From positions 1 to 14,284 of the forward strand of contig CAZMUD010000029.1 of NCBI GenBank assembly GCA_964569715.1: a stretch of DNA of 14,284 nt, given 5' to 3'. Numbering within the stretch: the first letter of the stretch is position 1; every line of letters begins with the position of its first letter. The position numbers and the translations under genes are program-made. The DNA is from CAZMUD01 sp964569715 (GTDB lineage: Bacteria > Chloroflexota > Dehalococcoidia > Dehalococcoidales > UBA2162). The notes under the pieces were generated by a model. It had not been told where the DNA came from, did no database searches, and saw only the letters and a list, made by a program, of their open reading frames with translations. Positions 6,854-14,059 of the stretch are shown here, piece after piece.

Positions 6854-8029
6854 ATGAAATTAGTGGTTATAGGTCTTGGGCAATGTGGCGGCAGGATTGC
6901 CGATGAATTTGCCCGACTGAATAGAAAAGCACAGAGTCAGCGCGGGATTGAGATAGTTACCGGCGCCTTCGCTGTTAACACGGATGCTGCTGATTTAAGC
7001 GGGCTAACCACCATAAAACGCGACTATCAGCACCGAATCCTCATCGGAGGGCGAAAGACCGGCGGCCACGGCGTGGGTAAAATAAACGAACTGGGGGCTG
7101 AGATAGCCAGAGATGATGCCGACAAGGTTATAGATGCTATAAGAACAACCAAGCGATTCTATGAGACAGATGCCTTCTTGCTTATCGCTGGTGCTGCTGG
7201 CGGCACCGGCTCCGGAGCCTTACCAGTACTGACTCAACACGTCAAGGAACGCTACGCGGATAAACCGGTATACACTGTTGTTGTCCTTCCCTTTGAGCAT
7301 GAAGAGCAAGTAGAGGAAAGAACTATATATAATGCGGCCACCTGTCTTAAATCTACTTACTCAGTGGCTGATGCGGTAGTCCTTGTTGAGAATCAAAGGT
7401 ATATTAGAAAGGACTCCTCCCTTAGAAACAACCTGGCTAAAATTAACGCCTTAATAGCTGAGCCATTCTACAACCCACTCTGTGCCGGTGAAGAGAAAAA
7501 GCCCAAATATATCGGGGCAAAGTTACTCGATGCCGGTGATATAATGCAAACCGTAGTAGGATGGACAGTAATAGGCTATGGTACATCGGGACTTCCACTA
7601 ATCAGGTTCCCTGGTGAACGGACGCGCGACTTCAGAAAAAAGGGCACTGAAACCCAAAAGGGCATCCAAACAATGGACGCAGCCATAAGCGAGTTATCAC
7701 TAAAATGTGACCCGTCTGATTCAAGGAGAGCCCTATATCTCATCTCGGCACCGTCCAGGGAAATGAATGTGGACCTGATTAAGGAACTCGGAGACTATTT
7801 AAGGGGTATAGCCCCACAGGCTGTAATAAGGAATGGCGATTACCCCAGGGAAAAAGGCTCGCTGGATGTTACTGTACTCCTGTCTGAACTGAGCGATGTG
7901 GAAAAGGTCAGATACTACTATACTAGGTCGACCAGCCTTATCCCTGAGGTTAAAAAGAGGCAAGAAGAAACAGATAAACGACTTAAAGCAATTGAAGACA
8001 CCTCAAAGGATATCCCGTCGCTATTATAA
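6854..8029 (+). CDS. CetZ/FtsZ-like tubulin-superfamily GTPase, copy 2
   Basis: A 391-residue paralogue of the GTPase at 3182-4351. The same sites are intact: T1 GLGQCGG (7-13), GHGVGKINELGAE (71-83), tubulin signature GGTGSG (116-121), VLPFEHE (144-150), N160, and T7-like DAGDIMQT with D226 and D229. Both copies therefore look capable of binding and hydrolysing GTP. Divergence from copy 1 is concentrated in residues 45-60, 100-140, 185-200, 235-265 and the C-terminal linker, while the extreme C-terminus KDIPSLL is the same. The first 44 residues are identical and nearly identical in DNA. It has its own TTGACA promoter and is followed by a U-tract terminator at 8090-8113. Two co-encoded paralogues could co-polymerise or act at different times, as bacterial and archaeal tubulin pairs sometimes do (inference). 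Confidence 0.87.
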   Translation: MKLVVIGLGQCGGRIADEFARLNRKAQSQRGIEIVTGAFAVNTDAADLSGLTTIKRDYQHRILIGGRKTGGHGVGKINELGAEIARDDADKVIDAIRTTKRFYETDAFLLIAGAAGGTGSGALPVLTQHVKERYADKPVYTVVVLPFEHEEQVEERTIYNAATCLKSTYSVADAVVLVENQRYIRKDSSLRNNLAKINALIAEPFYNPLCAGEEKKPKYIGAKLLDAGDIMQTVVGWTVIGYGTSGLPLIRFPGERTRDFRKKGTETQKGIQTMDAAISELSLKCDPSDSRRALYLISAPSREMNVDLIKELGDYLRGIAPQAVIRNGDYPREKGSLDVTVLLSELSDVEKVRYYYTRSTSLIPEVKKRQEETDKRLKAIEDTSKDIPSLL

Positions 8030-8089
8030 CTAGCTAGTCCGAGTTTATTTGCCAGCTTTACTAAGCTAGGTAAGCAGCTTACTATAAAG

Positions 8090-8113
8090 GCCAGGTGAAG
8101 CTGGCTTTTTTTT
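8090..8113 (+). terminator. Rho-independent terminator after CetZ-like copy 2
   Basis: Stem GCCAG (8090-8094) / CTGGC (8101-8105) with loop GTGAAG, followed by eight T (8106-8113). The downstream arm can instead pair over 8 bp with GCCAGCTT at 8051-8058, and small hairpins at 8054-8067 and 8070-8082 precede it. It separates the CetZ-like gene from dnaX. Confidence 0.8.
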
Positions 8114-8144
8114 AATTAATAAAAACATCCTTTCTAAAACCCCT

Positions 8145-8173
8145 TTGGAAACCAGCCAGTTATAGAGTATAAT
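8145..8173 (+). promoter_or_regulatory. Promoter of the dnaX operon
   Basis: -35 TTGGAA (8145-8150), a 17-base spacer and a perfect -10 TATAAT (8168-8173). Transcription would start near 8180, only about 8 bases before the dnaX ATG at 8188, so the leader is very short and has at most a weak ribosome-binding site (AGAAG). Confidence 0.65.
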
Positions 8174-8187
8174 AGAAGCGAAAGAAG

Positions 8188-9765
8188 ATGGTTTCCCAGG
8201 TCTTTTATCGCAAATGGCGTCCCCAAACTTTAGCTGAGGTAGTTGGTCAGGAACCAATAACACAGACACTACGCAACGCACTTAGTAGTGACCATATATC
8301 TCACGCCTATCTTTTTTGTGGCCCGCGGGGAACAGGCAAGACTAGCACCGCCCGCATTTTGGCTAAGGCAGTAAACTGCCTCACCAATGGTAATGGTGAG
8401 CCGTGCAATACTTGCTCCATGTGCCAAGCAATAACCGAGGTTAGGGCTTTTGATGTTATAGAAATTGATGCCGCCAGTAACACTGGTGTTGATGATATCC
8501 GGAGCCTCCGTGAGAAGGTCAACTATGCTCCCAACCAAGCCCGTTACAAGGTCTATATTATAGACGAAGTCCACATGCTTAGTAATAGCGCCTCTAACGC
8601 CCTGCTCAAAACCCTCGAGGAACCACCACCACACGTTATCTTTATCCTGGCTACTACCGAAGCCCATAAAATCCTGCCCACCATCCTGTCACGGTGCCAG
8701 CGCTTCGACTTCCGACGTCTCTCCCAGGCGGATGTAATTTCAAAACTAAGCCATATTTGCAGCATAGAAAGCATTACCATAGAGCCAGAGGCACTACGGC
8801 TTATCGCCAAGAGTGCTACCGGTAGCCTGCGAGATGCCGAAAACCTGCTAGAGCAGCTAACCACCTACTACGGCTCTGAGATTGGACTCCAGCAGGTTCA
8901 GGCTACCCTCGGTATCACCGGCGACTGGCGAACCAGAGAGCTAGCCAAGCACATTATAAATAATGACATCTCTGCCGGCATGACAACAATAAACAGCGTT
9001 AATAGTGATGGCCTGGATTTAAGGCAATTCAATCGGGAACTGGTGGAATACCTCAGAGCCTTGCTGCTAATAAAGACTGGCTCCGATGAGGCTGTAGACC
9101 TCACTGCCGAGGATATAGTTGAACTCAAGGATTTAGCCGACAGGGCTTCCCTTGACCAGATATTGAAGGCAACCAAACTCTTTGGGCAACTTGAGACCGG
9201 GCTTGATAACTACTCCACCTTACCCCTGGAGCTAGCCCTGGTTGACTGTGCCCTAACCACAGGGGAGGAAAAGGAAAGTCATGCCGAGCAAGCCGAATAT
9301 GAATTTCGTCAGCCCCAAAAAGTAGCTACCCCACCTACCCCACCTCCCACACCATCCCAGCCCAAACCGCCCACAGCCGAACCTGAGCCAGCCAGTGCTC
9401 CCCTACCAGCAGCACCAGCAATGACCACCCCGCTAGAACCCGGCAGCGAAATTGAACGGCTGAGAGCAAACTGGAAACAGATTATTAAAGAGGCTCCGCC
9501 AGACATCAGGAAAACAGTGGCCCTCGCCATTCTAAGAAGCGCCCCCGTTAAACTGATGTCATTTGAAAATGATACGGTTGTACTTGCCTTTAAACACCCC
9601 GTTCATAAGGAACAGATTGAGAAGATAGAAAATTTGCGGGTAGTTGATAAAATCATAAGCAACTTCCTGGGGCATCCCTGCCACGTGACCTGCATTTTGG
9701 AAGACAATCACCTGTTGAAGGAAGCATTAAAGATAGGCAAACTTATTGACACGGAGGAAAAATGA
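8188..9765 (+). CDS. dnaX: DNA polymerase III subunit gamma/tau
   Basis: ATPase of the replicative clamp loader, 525 residues. N-terminal AAA+ module: YRKWRPQTLAEVVGQE (7-22), Walker A GPRGTGKT (45-52), zinc-binding cysteines C64, C73, C76, C79, Walker B IIDE (124-127), sensor 1 ATT (155-157) and the arginine finger in SRC (R169). The family collar domain follows, then a Pro-rich linker at about 377-415 and a C-terminal tau-like domain to 525. No canonical X-XXY-YYZ slippery heptamer was found near the linker, so a programmed gamma product is not evident. ATG 8188 is the natural start (MVSQVFYRKWRP). It overlaps ybaB by four bases (ATGA), showing translational coupling. Confidence 0.96.
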   Translation: MVSQVFYRKWRPQTLAEVVGQEPITQTLRNALSSDHISHAYLFCGPRGTGKTSTARILAKAVNCLTNGNGEPCNTCSMCQAITEVRAFDVIEIDAASNTGVDDIRSLREKVNYAPNQARYKVYIIDEVHMLSNSASNALLKTLEEPPPHVIFILATTEAHKILPTILSRCQRFDFRRLSQADVISKLSHICSIESITIEPEALRLIAKSATGSLRDAENLLEQLTTYYGSEIGLQQVQATLGITGDWRTRELAKHIINNDISAGMTTINSVNSDGLDLRQFNRELVEYLRALLLIKTGSDEAVDLTAEDIVELKDLADRASLDQILKATKLFGQLETGLDNYSTLPLELALVDCALTTGEEKESHAEQAEYEFRQPQKVATPPTPPPTPSQPKPPTAEPEPASAPLPAAPAMTTPLEPGSEIERLRANWKQIIKEAPPDIRKTVALAILRSAPVKLMSFENDTVVLAFKHPVHKEQIEKIENLRVVDKIISNFLGHPCHVTCILEDNHLLKEALKIGKLIDTEEK

Positions 9766-10067
9766 ATTTTGATATTTTGAAGCAGGCTCAGCAACTTAAA
9801 TCAAAGCTGGACAAGGCTCAAAAAGAGCTAAGCAACATTATCGTAGAAGCAGACTCAGGCAAAGGTGCAGTCAAGGTTACCATCAATGGTCAACAAAAAA
9901 TACTGTCGATAAAAATATCACCCAAGGTGATAGACCCCAGCAAGGCAGAATACCTGGAAGAATTGGTGTTAACGGCGGTAAGTGAAGCCACTGCTAAATC
10001 TCAGAAACTTGCTGCCAAACAGTTAAAAGGGTTAACCGGCGGTCTTAAAATCCCGGGGTTAACCTAA
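9762..10067 (+). CDS. YbaB/EbfC family nucleoid-associated protein
   Basis: A 101-residue small basic DNA-binding protein of the YbaB/EbfC family, which forms tweezer-like dimers and is commonly encoded between dnaX and recR. Seen: an N-terminal helical region (ILKQAQQLKSKLDKAQKELS), a central strand region with GKGAVKVTINGQQKILSIKI, the DP in VIDPSKAEYLEELVLTAVSEA, and a C-terminal Gly/Leu-rich tail KQLKGLTGGLKIPGL typical of the family. Start ATG 9762 overlaps the dnaX stop and is preceded by GGAGG (9752-9756). It is separated from recR by 149 bases holding a repeat element. Confidence 0.93.
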   Translation: MNFDILKQAQQLKSKLDKAQKELSNIIVEADSGKGAVKVTINGQQKILSIKISPKVIDPSKAEYLEELVLTAVSEATAKSQKLAAKQLKGLTGGLKIPGLT

Positions 10068-10073
10068 ATACCA

Positions 10074-10186
10074 GGGGAGAGTTAAAGAGAGGCGAAGCCT
10101 CTCTTACATAACCAGTTCCCCCTTCCCCTTGATAAGTCGAAGATCCAAGATTCTTTGAACTCTTCAAGGGGATGGGGTAATATACA
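10074..10186 (+). repeat. Intergenic palindromic repeat (copy 2), between ybaB and recR
   Basis: Begins GGGAGAGTTAAAGAG. A perfect 9-bp hairpin AAGAGAGGC (10085-10093) / GCCTCTCTT (10097-10105) with loop GAA is followed by a longer-range stem CCCCTTGA (10125-10132) / TCAAGGGG (10164-10171) enclosing 31 bases, then the tail GGGGTAATATA. The same architecture recurs at 11005 and 14060. It lies inside the dnaX-ybaB-recR operon, about 20 bases ahead of the recR ribosome-binding site. Confidence 0.75.
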
Positions 10187-10216
10187 ACTTTGCAATACCG
10201 TTAAGGAGAAGCAGCA

Positions 10217-10828
10217 TTGAATCAGGGTTTCCCCCCTACCGCCGAGCCAATATCTAAGCTCATCCAGGAGCTTAATAAATTGCCCGGCATTGGACCGAAG
10301 AGCGCCCAGCGACTTGCCTATTACCTGCTCCGCGCCCCTGAAGAGCAAGCCAGGTTCTTAGCTGACGCCATATTATCAGTAAAACAGGAAATTACACTGT
10401 GCTCCACTTGTTTTAATGTTACTGACTCCGACCCCTGCCTTATCTGCCGCAATGAGGAACGCGACCGAAGCAAGATTTGCATTGTTGAACAACCACAGGA
10501 CATCCTGGCTCTAGAGCATACCAGGATTTATAAAGGGCTTTATCATGTGCTCCATGGTGCCATCTCACCTACCGAGGGGGTAGGAGCCGACGATATAAGA
10601 ATCAAGGAACTTCTAGAGCGGCTCAAGAATAGCCAAACAGACGAGGCCATTCTGGCTACCAACACCAATCTCGAGGGGGAGCAAACTGCTCTGTATCTAA
10701 ACCGCCTGATTTCACCCCTGGGCATCAGGGTTACTCGCCTTGCCCGGGGACTACCCTTCGGCACCGAACTCGAATACGCCGATGATGTTACCCTCACCCG
10801 AGCCATCGAGGGTAGGCAGGAGTTTTAG
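10217..10828 (+). CDS. recR: Recombination mediator protein RecR
   Basis: A 203-residue RecFOR pathway protein that with RecO helps load RecA on gapped DNA. Seen: helix-hairpin-helix LPGIGPKSAQRLAYYLL (22-38), a C4 zinc motif with C62, C65, C74, C77, and a Toprim domain beginning ICIVEQPQD (E91) and continuing through YHVLHGAISPTEGVG and ATNTNLEGEQTALYL to the C-terminal LARGLPFGTELEYADDVTLTRAIEGRQEF. Length is the family norm. Translation starts at TTG 10217 behind AAGGAG (10203-10208); no better start is available in frame nearby. The 3' end is duplicated about 149 bases downstream. Confidence 0.96.
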   Translation: MNQGFPPTAEPISKLIQELNKLPGIGPKSAQRLAYYLLRAPEEQARFLADAILSVKQEITLCSTCFNVTDSDPCLICRNEERDRSKICIVEQPQDILALEHTRIYKGLYHVLHGAISPTEGVGADDIRIKELLERLKNSQTDEAILATNTNLEGEQTALYLNRLISPLGIRVTRLARGLPFGTELEYADDVTLTRAIEGRQEF

Positions 10829-10885
10829 CATTCAAGCCATTCTATTAAAGGGGGCGACAAAGCGAAAATATTTTTAAAGGGAAAC

Positions 10886-10920
10886 GATTCGTAGCTGATT
10901 AGCACTGATTAGCTTTGATT
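10886..10920. repeat. Short GATT direct repeats
   Basis: GATT recurs at 10886, 10897, 10907 and 10917, a 10-11 base spacing (about one helical turn), with GATTAGC repeated in the middle pair. It lies between recR and the duplicated recR tail. It could be chance or a small protein-binding array. Confidence 0.35.
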
Positions 10921-10932
10921 CGTTTTTGTAGT

Positions 10933-10977
10933 TATGTTAAGCTGACCCGAGCCATCGAGGGAAGACAGGAATTTTAG
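10933..10977 (+). pseudogene. Displaced second copy of the recR 3' end
   Basis: Read in frame this encodes YVKLTRAIEGRQEF and a TAG stop; recR itself ends DVTLTRAIEGRQEF and TAG. Over 10945-10977 against 10796-10828, 30 of 33 bases match and the three differences (GGT/GGA, AGG/AGA, GAG/GAA) are all synonymous. Nothing further upstream resembles recR, so it is a fragment, not a gene. Synonymous-only change implies the fragment came from a functioning recR, either the original end displaced by an insertion or the end brought by incoming DNA. Confidence 0.75.
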
Positions 10978-11004
10978 TCTCCCTTGCCAAAGAGCCTGAC
11001 TTAA

Positions 11005-11098
11005 TGGGGTGTTTAAGAGGGGCGAAGCCCCTTCTTTAGTCCCTTCCCCCCCCCTCCTTTTAAGGAGAGGGGGATACAGGGGGAGAGGTTTAATATAA
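11005..11098 (+). repeat. Intergenic palindromic repeat (copy 3), before the nuclease-like gene
   Basis: GTTTAAGAGGGGC is followed by the GAA loop and GCCCCT (stem 11018-11023/11027-11032), a C-run of nine or more bases, a CTCCTT/AAGGAG stem (11054-11059/11062-11067), then GGGGATACAGGGGGAGAGG and the tail TTTAATATAAA. Tail and head both match the copy at 14160-14268. It ends directly at the ribosome-binding site of the next gene. Confidence 0.75.
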
Positions 11099-11117
11099 AT
11101 GAGAGAAGGAAATAGCA

Positions 11118-11669
11118 GTGATAATAGAGCATAGAGAAGATATAAGCTCAAACTTTGAGGGAACGATTATTGATATTGAGACTGTTGGGGAATTCAATAG
11201 GCCGTATCAAGGCACCAATGATTCAAGAGAATACCAGTATATACAGCAGGTCATCTTTGGATTTATTAACAAACATTTTCTTTGTATATTCTATGTGAGG
11301 GAGAGGAAAGAAATCGCTGAACTAAATGAAAAGGTAGCGGAGATTATAAAGAGCTTAGAGAGACCTTTTTACGCATTCCATACTGATTTTGAGAGAGGCG
11401 TTTTGTTTCACCAGTGTGGTAAGAAGATTGATTTTGACGGGGAACTCAACAAAGAAAAATACGAATCTAAATCAGACGCTGTTAGAAATTTGAGCATCCC
11501 CAACTATGATGACCCATTTTATGATAAGGGAGTTTTATGTAAGCAAGCATGGGAAAGTGGAGAGTTTGATAGAGCGATAGCTCACAATAGAGCTTGCCTT
11601 TTAAAAGAAAGGGATATTTTAATAAAAAGAGGATTTAGAAAACCAGAGGAACTAACATTCATTAAATAA
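11118..11669 (+). CDS. RNase H-fold 3'-5' exonuclease-like protein, probably acquired
   Basis: A 183-residue protein of no family I can name firmly. It resembles DEDD-type exonuclease-like domains: GTIIDIETVG with D19-x-E21 (Exo I-like), YAFHTDFERGVL with D90 (Exo II-like) and RAIAHNRACLLKERDIL with H156 (Exo III-like). The expected final Asp four residues after the His is C160, so catalysis is uncertain; E164 or D166 might substitute. Start is GTG 11118 with GAAGGA (11105-11110) upstream. All 13 arginines use AGA or AGG and the gene is clearly AT-richer than recR, recO and lysS, which use many CGN codons; this suggests transfer. It is inserted between recR and recO and stops 8 bases before recO, whose ribosome-binding site AAAGG overlaps its stop. 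Confidence 0.6.
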   Translation: MIIEHREDISSNFEGTIIDIETVGEFNRPYQGTNDSREYQYIQQVIFGFINKHFLCIFYVRERKEIAELNEKVAEIIKSLERPFYAFHTDFERGVLFHQCGKKIDFDGELNKEKYESKSDAVRNLSIPNYDDPFYDKGVLCKQAWESGEFDRAIAHNRACLLKERDILIKRGFRKPEELTFIK

Positions 11670-11677
11670 AGGCAAAA

Positions 11678-12466
11678 ATGTCCAAGCCAAGAAGCTATCA
11701 GACTGAGGCGATTATTATCAAAAAGACCAAGCTGGGCGAGGCGGATAGCATTCTTGCCCTCTACACCCCAGACCTGGGCAAAATCCAGGGCTTTGCCAAG
11801 AGCCTCCGTCGCCCTAAAAGTAAGCTCGCCGGACACCTGGAACTGCTCACCCATAGCCTGGTGTCATTAGCTCGTGGCCGAAATCTGGACACCATAACCG
11901 GGAGCCAGACTATCAATAGCTTCCTCCCTCTGAAAAGCGACCTCGAGCTTACTTCCTATGCGCTTTATGCCACCGAGCTAGTCAACCAGTTTACCGCCGA
12001 CCATATTGAAAATCGCCCCTTGTTCCAATTACTCCTCGAGACAATGCAGCAGCTATGCCAGGCCGGCGATAGTGAGTTGGTTTTGCGCTATTTTGAACTC
12101 CACCTTCTCAATGAGGTTGGCTACCGACCCCAGCTTCAGCAGTGTGTCACCTGCCACCAGCCACTAAAACCCGTCACCAACTCATTCTGCTCCAGTGCTG
12201 GCGGCATGCTGTGCCCCGATTGCTGCCAGAGCCAACCCTTAACCTACCCCCTCTCGGTTAACGCTCTGAAAGTGCTACGATTACTACAGGGTAGTGCCTA
12301 TGCTACCGCCAGCAGGCTAAAAATGAACCCGGAACTATCCCACGAGTTAGAGGCAGTAATGAGAGACTACCTTAAATACCACCTCGAGCGAGAGGTAAAG
12401 TCAGCCGCCTGGCTGGATGCTTTAAGGGAGCAAAAGAGCACCTATCAAGTAGAAGTTGGTAAATAA
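11678..12466 (+). CDS. recO: DNA repair protein RecO
   Basis: A 262-residue recombination mediator that anneals single strands and with RecR displaces SSB for RecA loading. Seen: an N-terminal OB-fold, SYQTEAIIIKKTKLGEADSILALYTPDLGKIQGFAKSLRRPKSKLAGHLE (6-55), a helical domain, and a zinc-type cluster C156-x2-C159 with C179-x2-C182 (additional C171 and C183), then a C-terminal helical region. Length is typical. ATG 11678 follows AAAGG, which overlaps the stop of the preceding nuclease-like gene, so translation may be coupled. Encoding recR and recO close together fits their joint role. Confidence 0.93.
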   Translation: MSKPRSYQTEAIIIKKTKLGEADSILALYTPDLGKIQGFAKSLRRPKSKLAGHLELLTHSLVSLARGRNLDTITGSQTINSFLPLKSDLELTSYALYATELVNQFTADHIENRPLFQLLLETMQQLCQAGDSELVLRYFELHLLNEVGYRPQLQQCVTCHQPLKPVTNSFCSSAGGMLCPDCCQSQPLTYPLSVNALKVLRLLQGSAYATASRLKMNPELSHELEAVMRDYLKYHLEREVKSAAWLDALREQKSTYQVEVGK

Positions 12467-12483
12467 CTTCATAGCCAAACGGC

Positions 12484-12513
12484 TTTACTATACAACCCAA
12501 TAAAGTACATAAT
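12484..12513 (+). promoter_or_regulatory. Possible weak promoter of lysS
   Basis: -35-like TTTACT (12484-12489), an 18-base spacer and -10-like CATAAT (12508-12513), about 60 bases before the lysS ATG. The leader also has a small CTGG/CCAG hairpin but no T-box features that I can see. Match quality is modest. Confidence 0.3.
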
Positions 12514-12574
12514 ATAGGACTGAGAGTCTGGAACTCCCAGGCTTCTTGCTATATCATAAGGTAAGAGGTTAGAG

Positions 12575-14059
12575 ATGACATCCAGATTAGAACGCATAGC
12601 TCAACAGCGACTAGAAAAGCTTAGCCGGATTCGTGCCCGTGGCATCGACCCCTATCCCCAGAGGTATCCTCACCCCAGCCACACCACTCAAAAAGCCATA
12701 GCTCTACTTGAGCGGAAAGAGGCAGGCTTGACCCAGAGGGATAAGGTCAAAGTTGCCGGAAGGATTATGGCAAGACGAGAGATGGGCAAAAGCACATTCA
12801 TTGACATCCGCGATGGCTCAGGGAAGATTCAACTATTATTCCAAAACATAAACCGATTTGAGAAAGAAGACCTTGAGTTGTTTAAGGACCTGGATATCGG
12901 CGATATTATTGGAGTCAGTGGCAATCTGCTTCGGACAAAAAGTGGTGAACCGACCGTTCGGGTAGGAGATTTTACCCTGCTGGCTAAGTCACTCCGGCCC
13001 CTACCGGAAAAGTGGCACGGGCTTAGTGATGTGGACAAGCGATACCGGCAGCGTTACCTGGACCTAATCAGCAACCCTGAGGCCAAAGAGACCTTTAAGG
13101 TGCGTAGCCAGGTTATTGCCGCCATACGCCAATTCCTCGACCAACAAGGATTTTTGGAAGTGGAAACGCCGGTGCTGCAACCTTCAGCCGGGGGCGCCCT
13201 AGCACGACCCTTTGTCACCCACCACCATGCCCTTGACCAGGATTTCTACCTGCGCATTGCCACCGAGCTTCACCTCAAACGACTGATTATAGGCGGCTTT
13301 GATAAGGTGTATGAGCTGGGTCGCATTTTTCGCAATGAAGGCATCTCCACCAGGCACAACCCCGAGTTTACTATGCTGGAAAGCTACGAAGCCTATGCCG
13401 ACTATAATGATGTGATGGAGATGGTAGAGGAGATGGTGTCTAAAATCAGTCAACAGGTTTTAGGCACCGACCAGATTAAGTTCGGTGACAGCATCATAAA
13501 CTTTAAGCCGCCGTGGCGACGCCTGCAACTACACGAGGCAGTAGCCGAATACAGCAGTATAGATTTCGTGCAATATCCAAATGCCGATTTACTAAGGGCT
13601 AAAATGAAGAAAATAGGGCTAGAGGTTGACCCCCAGAAGAACTGGGCACGACTGGTTGATGAGTTACTATCCACCTTTGTCGAACCCAAACTGATACAGC
13701 CCACCTTCCTACTGGACTACCCGGTTTCAATGTCACCCTTAGCCAAGACAAAGCCAGGGTATGAGCGCGTGGTTGAGCGTTTTGAAGCCTTTGCCGGAGG
13801 CATTGAAATTGCCAATGCCTTTACCGAACTCAATGACCCTATAGAGCAACGCCAACGCTTCATACAGCAACAAAAGGAGCGCCAGATAGAGGATGAAGAA
13901 GTAGAAACCATTGATGAAGATTTTCTACTGGCGCTGGAGTATGGTATGCCCCCTACCGGCGGGCTGGGAGTTGGCATCGACCGCCTGGTGATGCTGCTGA
14001 CTAATCAGCAGTCAATCCGCGAGGTAATCCTCTTCCCTCAACTCAGGGAAAAACCATAA
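12575..14059 (+). CDS. lysS: Lysyl-tRNA synthetase, class II
   Basis: A 494-residue cytoplasmic enzyme that charges tRNA-Lys. The N-terminal OB-fold anticodon-binding domain (about 58-140) includes VAGRIMARREMGKSTFIDIRDGSG. The catalytic domain shows DKRYRQRYLDLI (154-165), motif 1 around FLEVETPVLQPSAGGALARPF (193-213), YLRIATELHLKRLIIGG, motif 2 RIFRNEGISTRHNPEFTMLE (250-269) and motif 3 GLGVGIDRLVMLLT (463-476). All class II LysRS hallmarks are intact and the length is normal. ATG 12575 follows AGAGG (12564-12568). It lies 108 bases after recO and is followed by the repeat cluster. Confidence 0.97.
   Translation: MTSRLERIAQQRLEKLSRIRARGIDPYPQRYPHPSHTTQKAIALLERKEAGLTQRDKVKVAGRIMARREMGKSTFIDIRDGSGKIQLLFQNINRFEKEDLELFKDLDIGDIIGVSGNLLRTKSGEPTVRVGDFTLLAKSLRPLPEKWHGLSDVDKRYRQRYLDLISNPEAKETFKVRSQVIAAIRQFLDQQGFLEVETPVLQPSAGGALARPFVTHHHALDQDFYLRIATELHLKRLIIGGFDKVYELGRIFRNEGISTRHNPEFTMLESYEAYADYNDVMEMVEEMVSKISQQVLGTDQIKFGDSIINFKPPWRRLQLHEAVAEYSSIDFVQYPNADLLRAKMKKIGLEVDPQKNWARLVDELLSTFVEPKLIQPTFLLDYPVSMSPLAKTKPGYERVVERFEAFAGGIEIANAFTELNDPIEQRQRFIQQQKERQIEDEEVETIDEDFLLALEYGMPPTGGLGVGIDRLVMLLTNQQSIREVILFPQLREKP

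Noticed and set aside
9310..9325. CCCCAAAAAG in dnaX at the start of the Pro-rich linker as a programmed frameshift site for gamma
   Set aside because: In the reading frame it is CCC CAA AAA GTA, which does not fit X-XXY-YYZ, and no strong downstream stem was apparent.
10909..11151. Minus-strand 80-aa open frame across the recR-downstream repeats
   Set aside because: It runs through the palindromic repeat and the recR tail fragment, with low-complexity Leu/Pro sequence and no family resemblance.
12467..12574. T-box or other riboswitch upstream of lysS
   Set aside because: Only about 108 bases are available, and no T-box core sequence, specifier-loop structure or terminator/antiterminator pair was visible.
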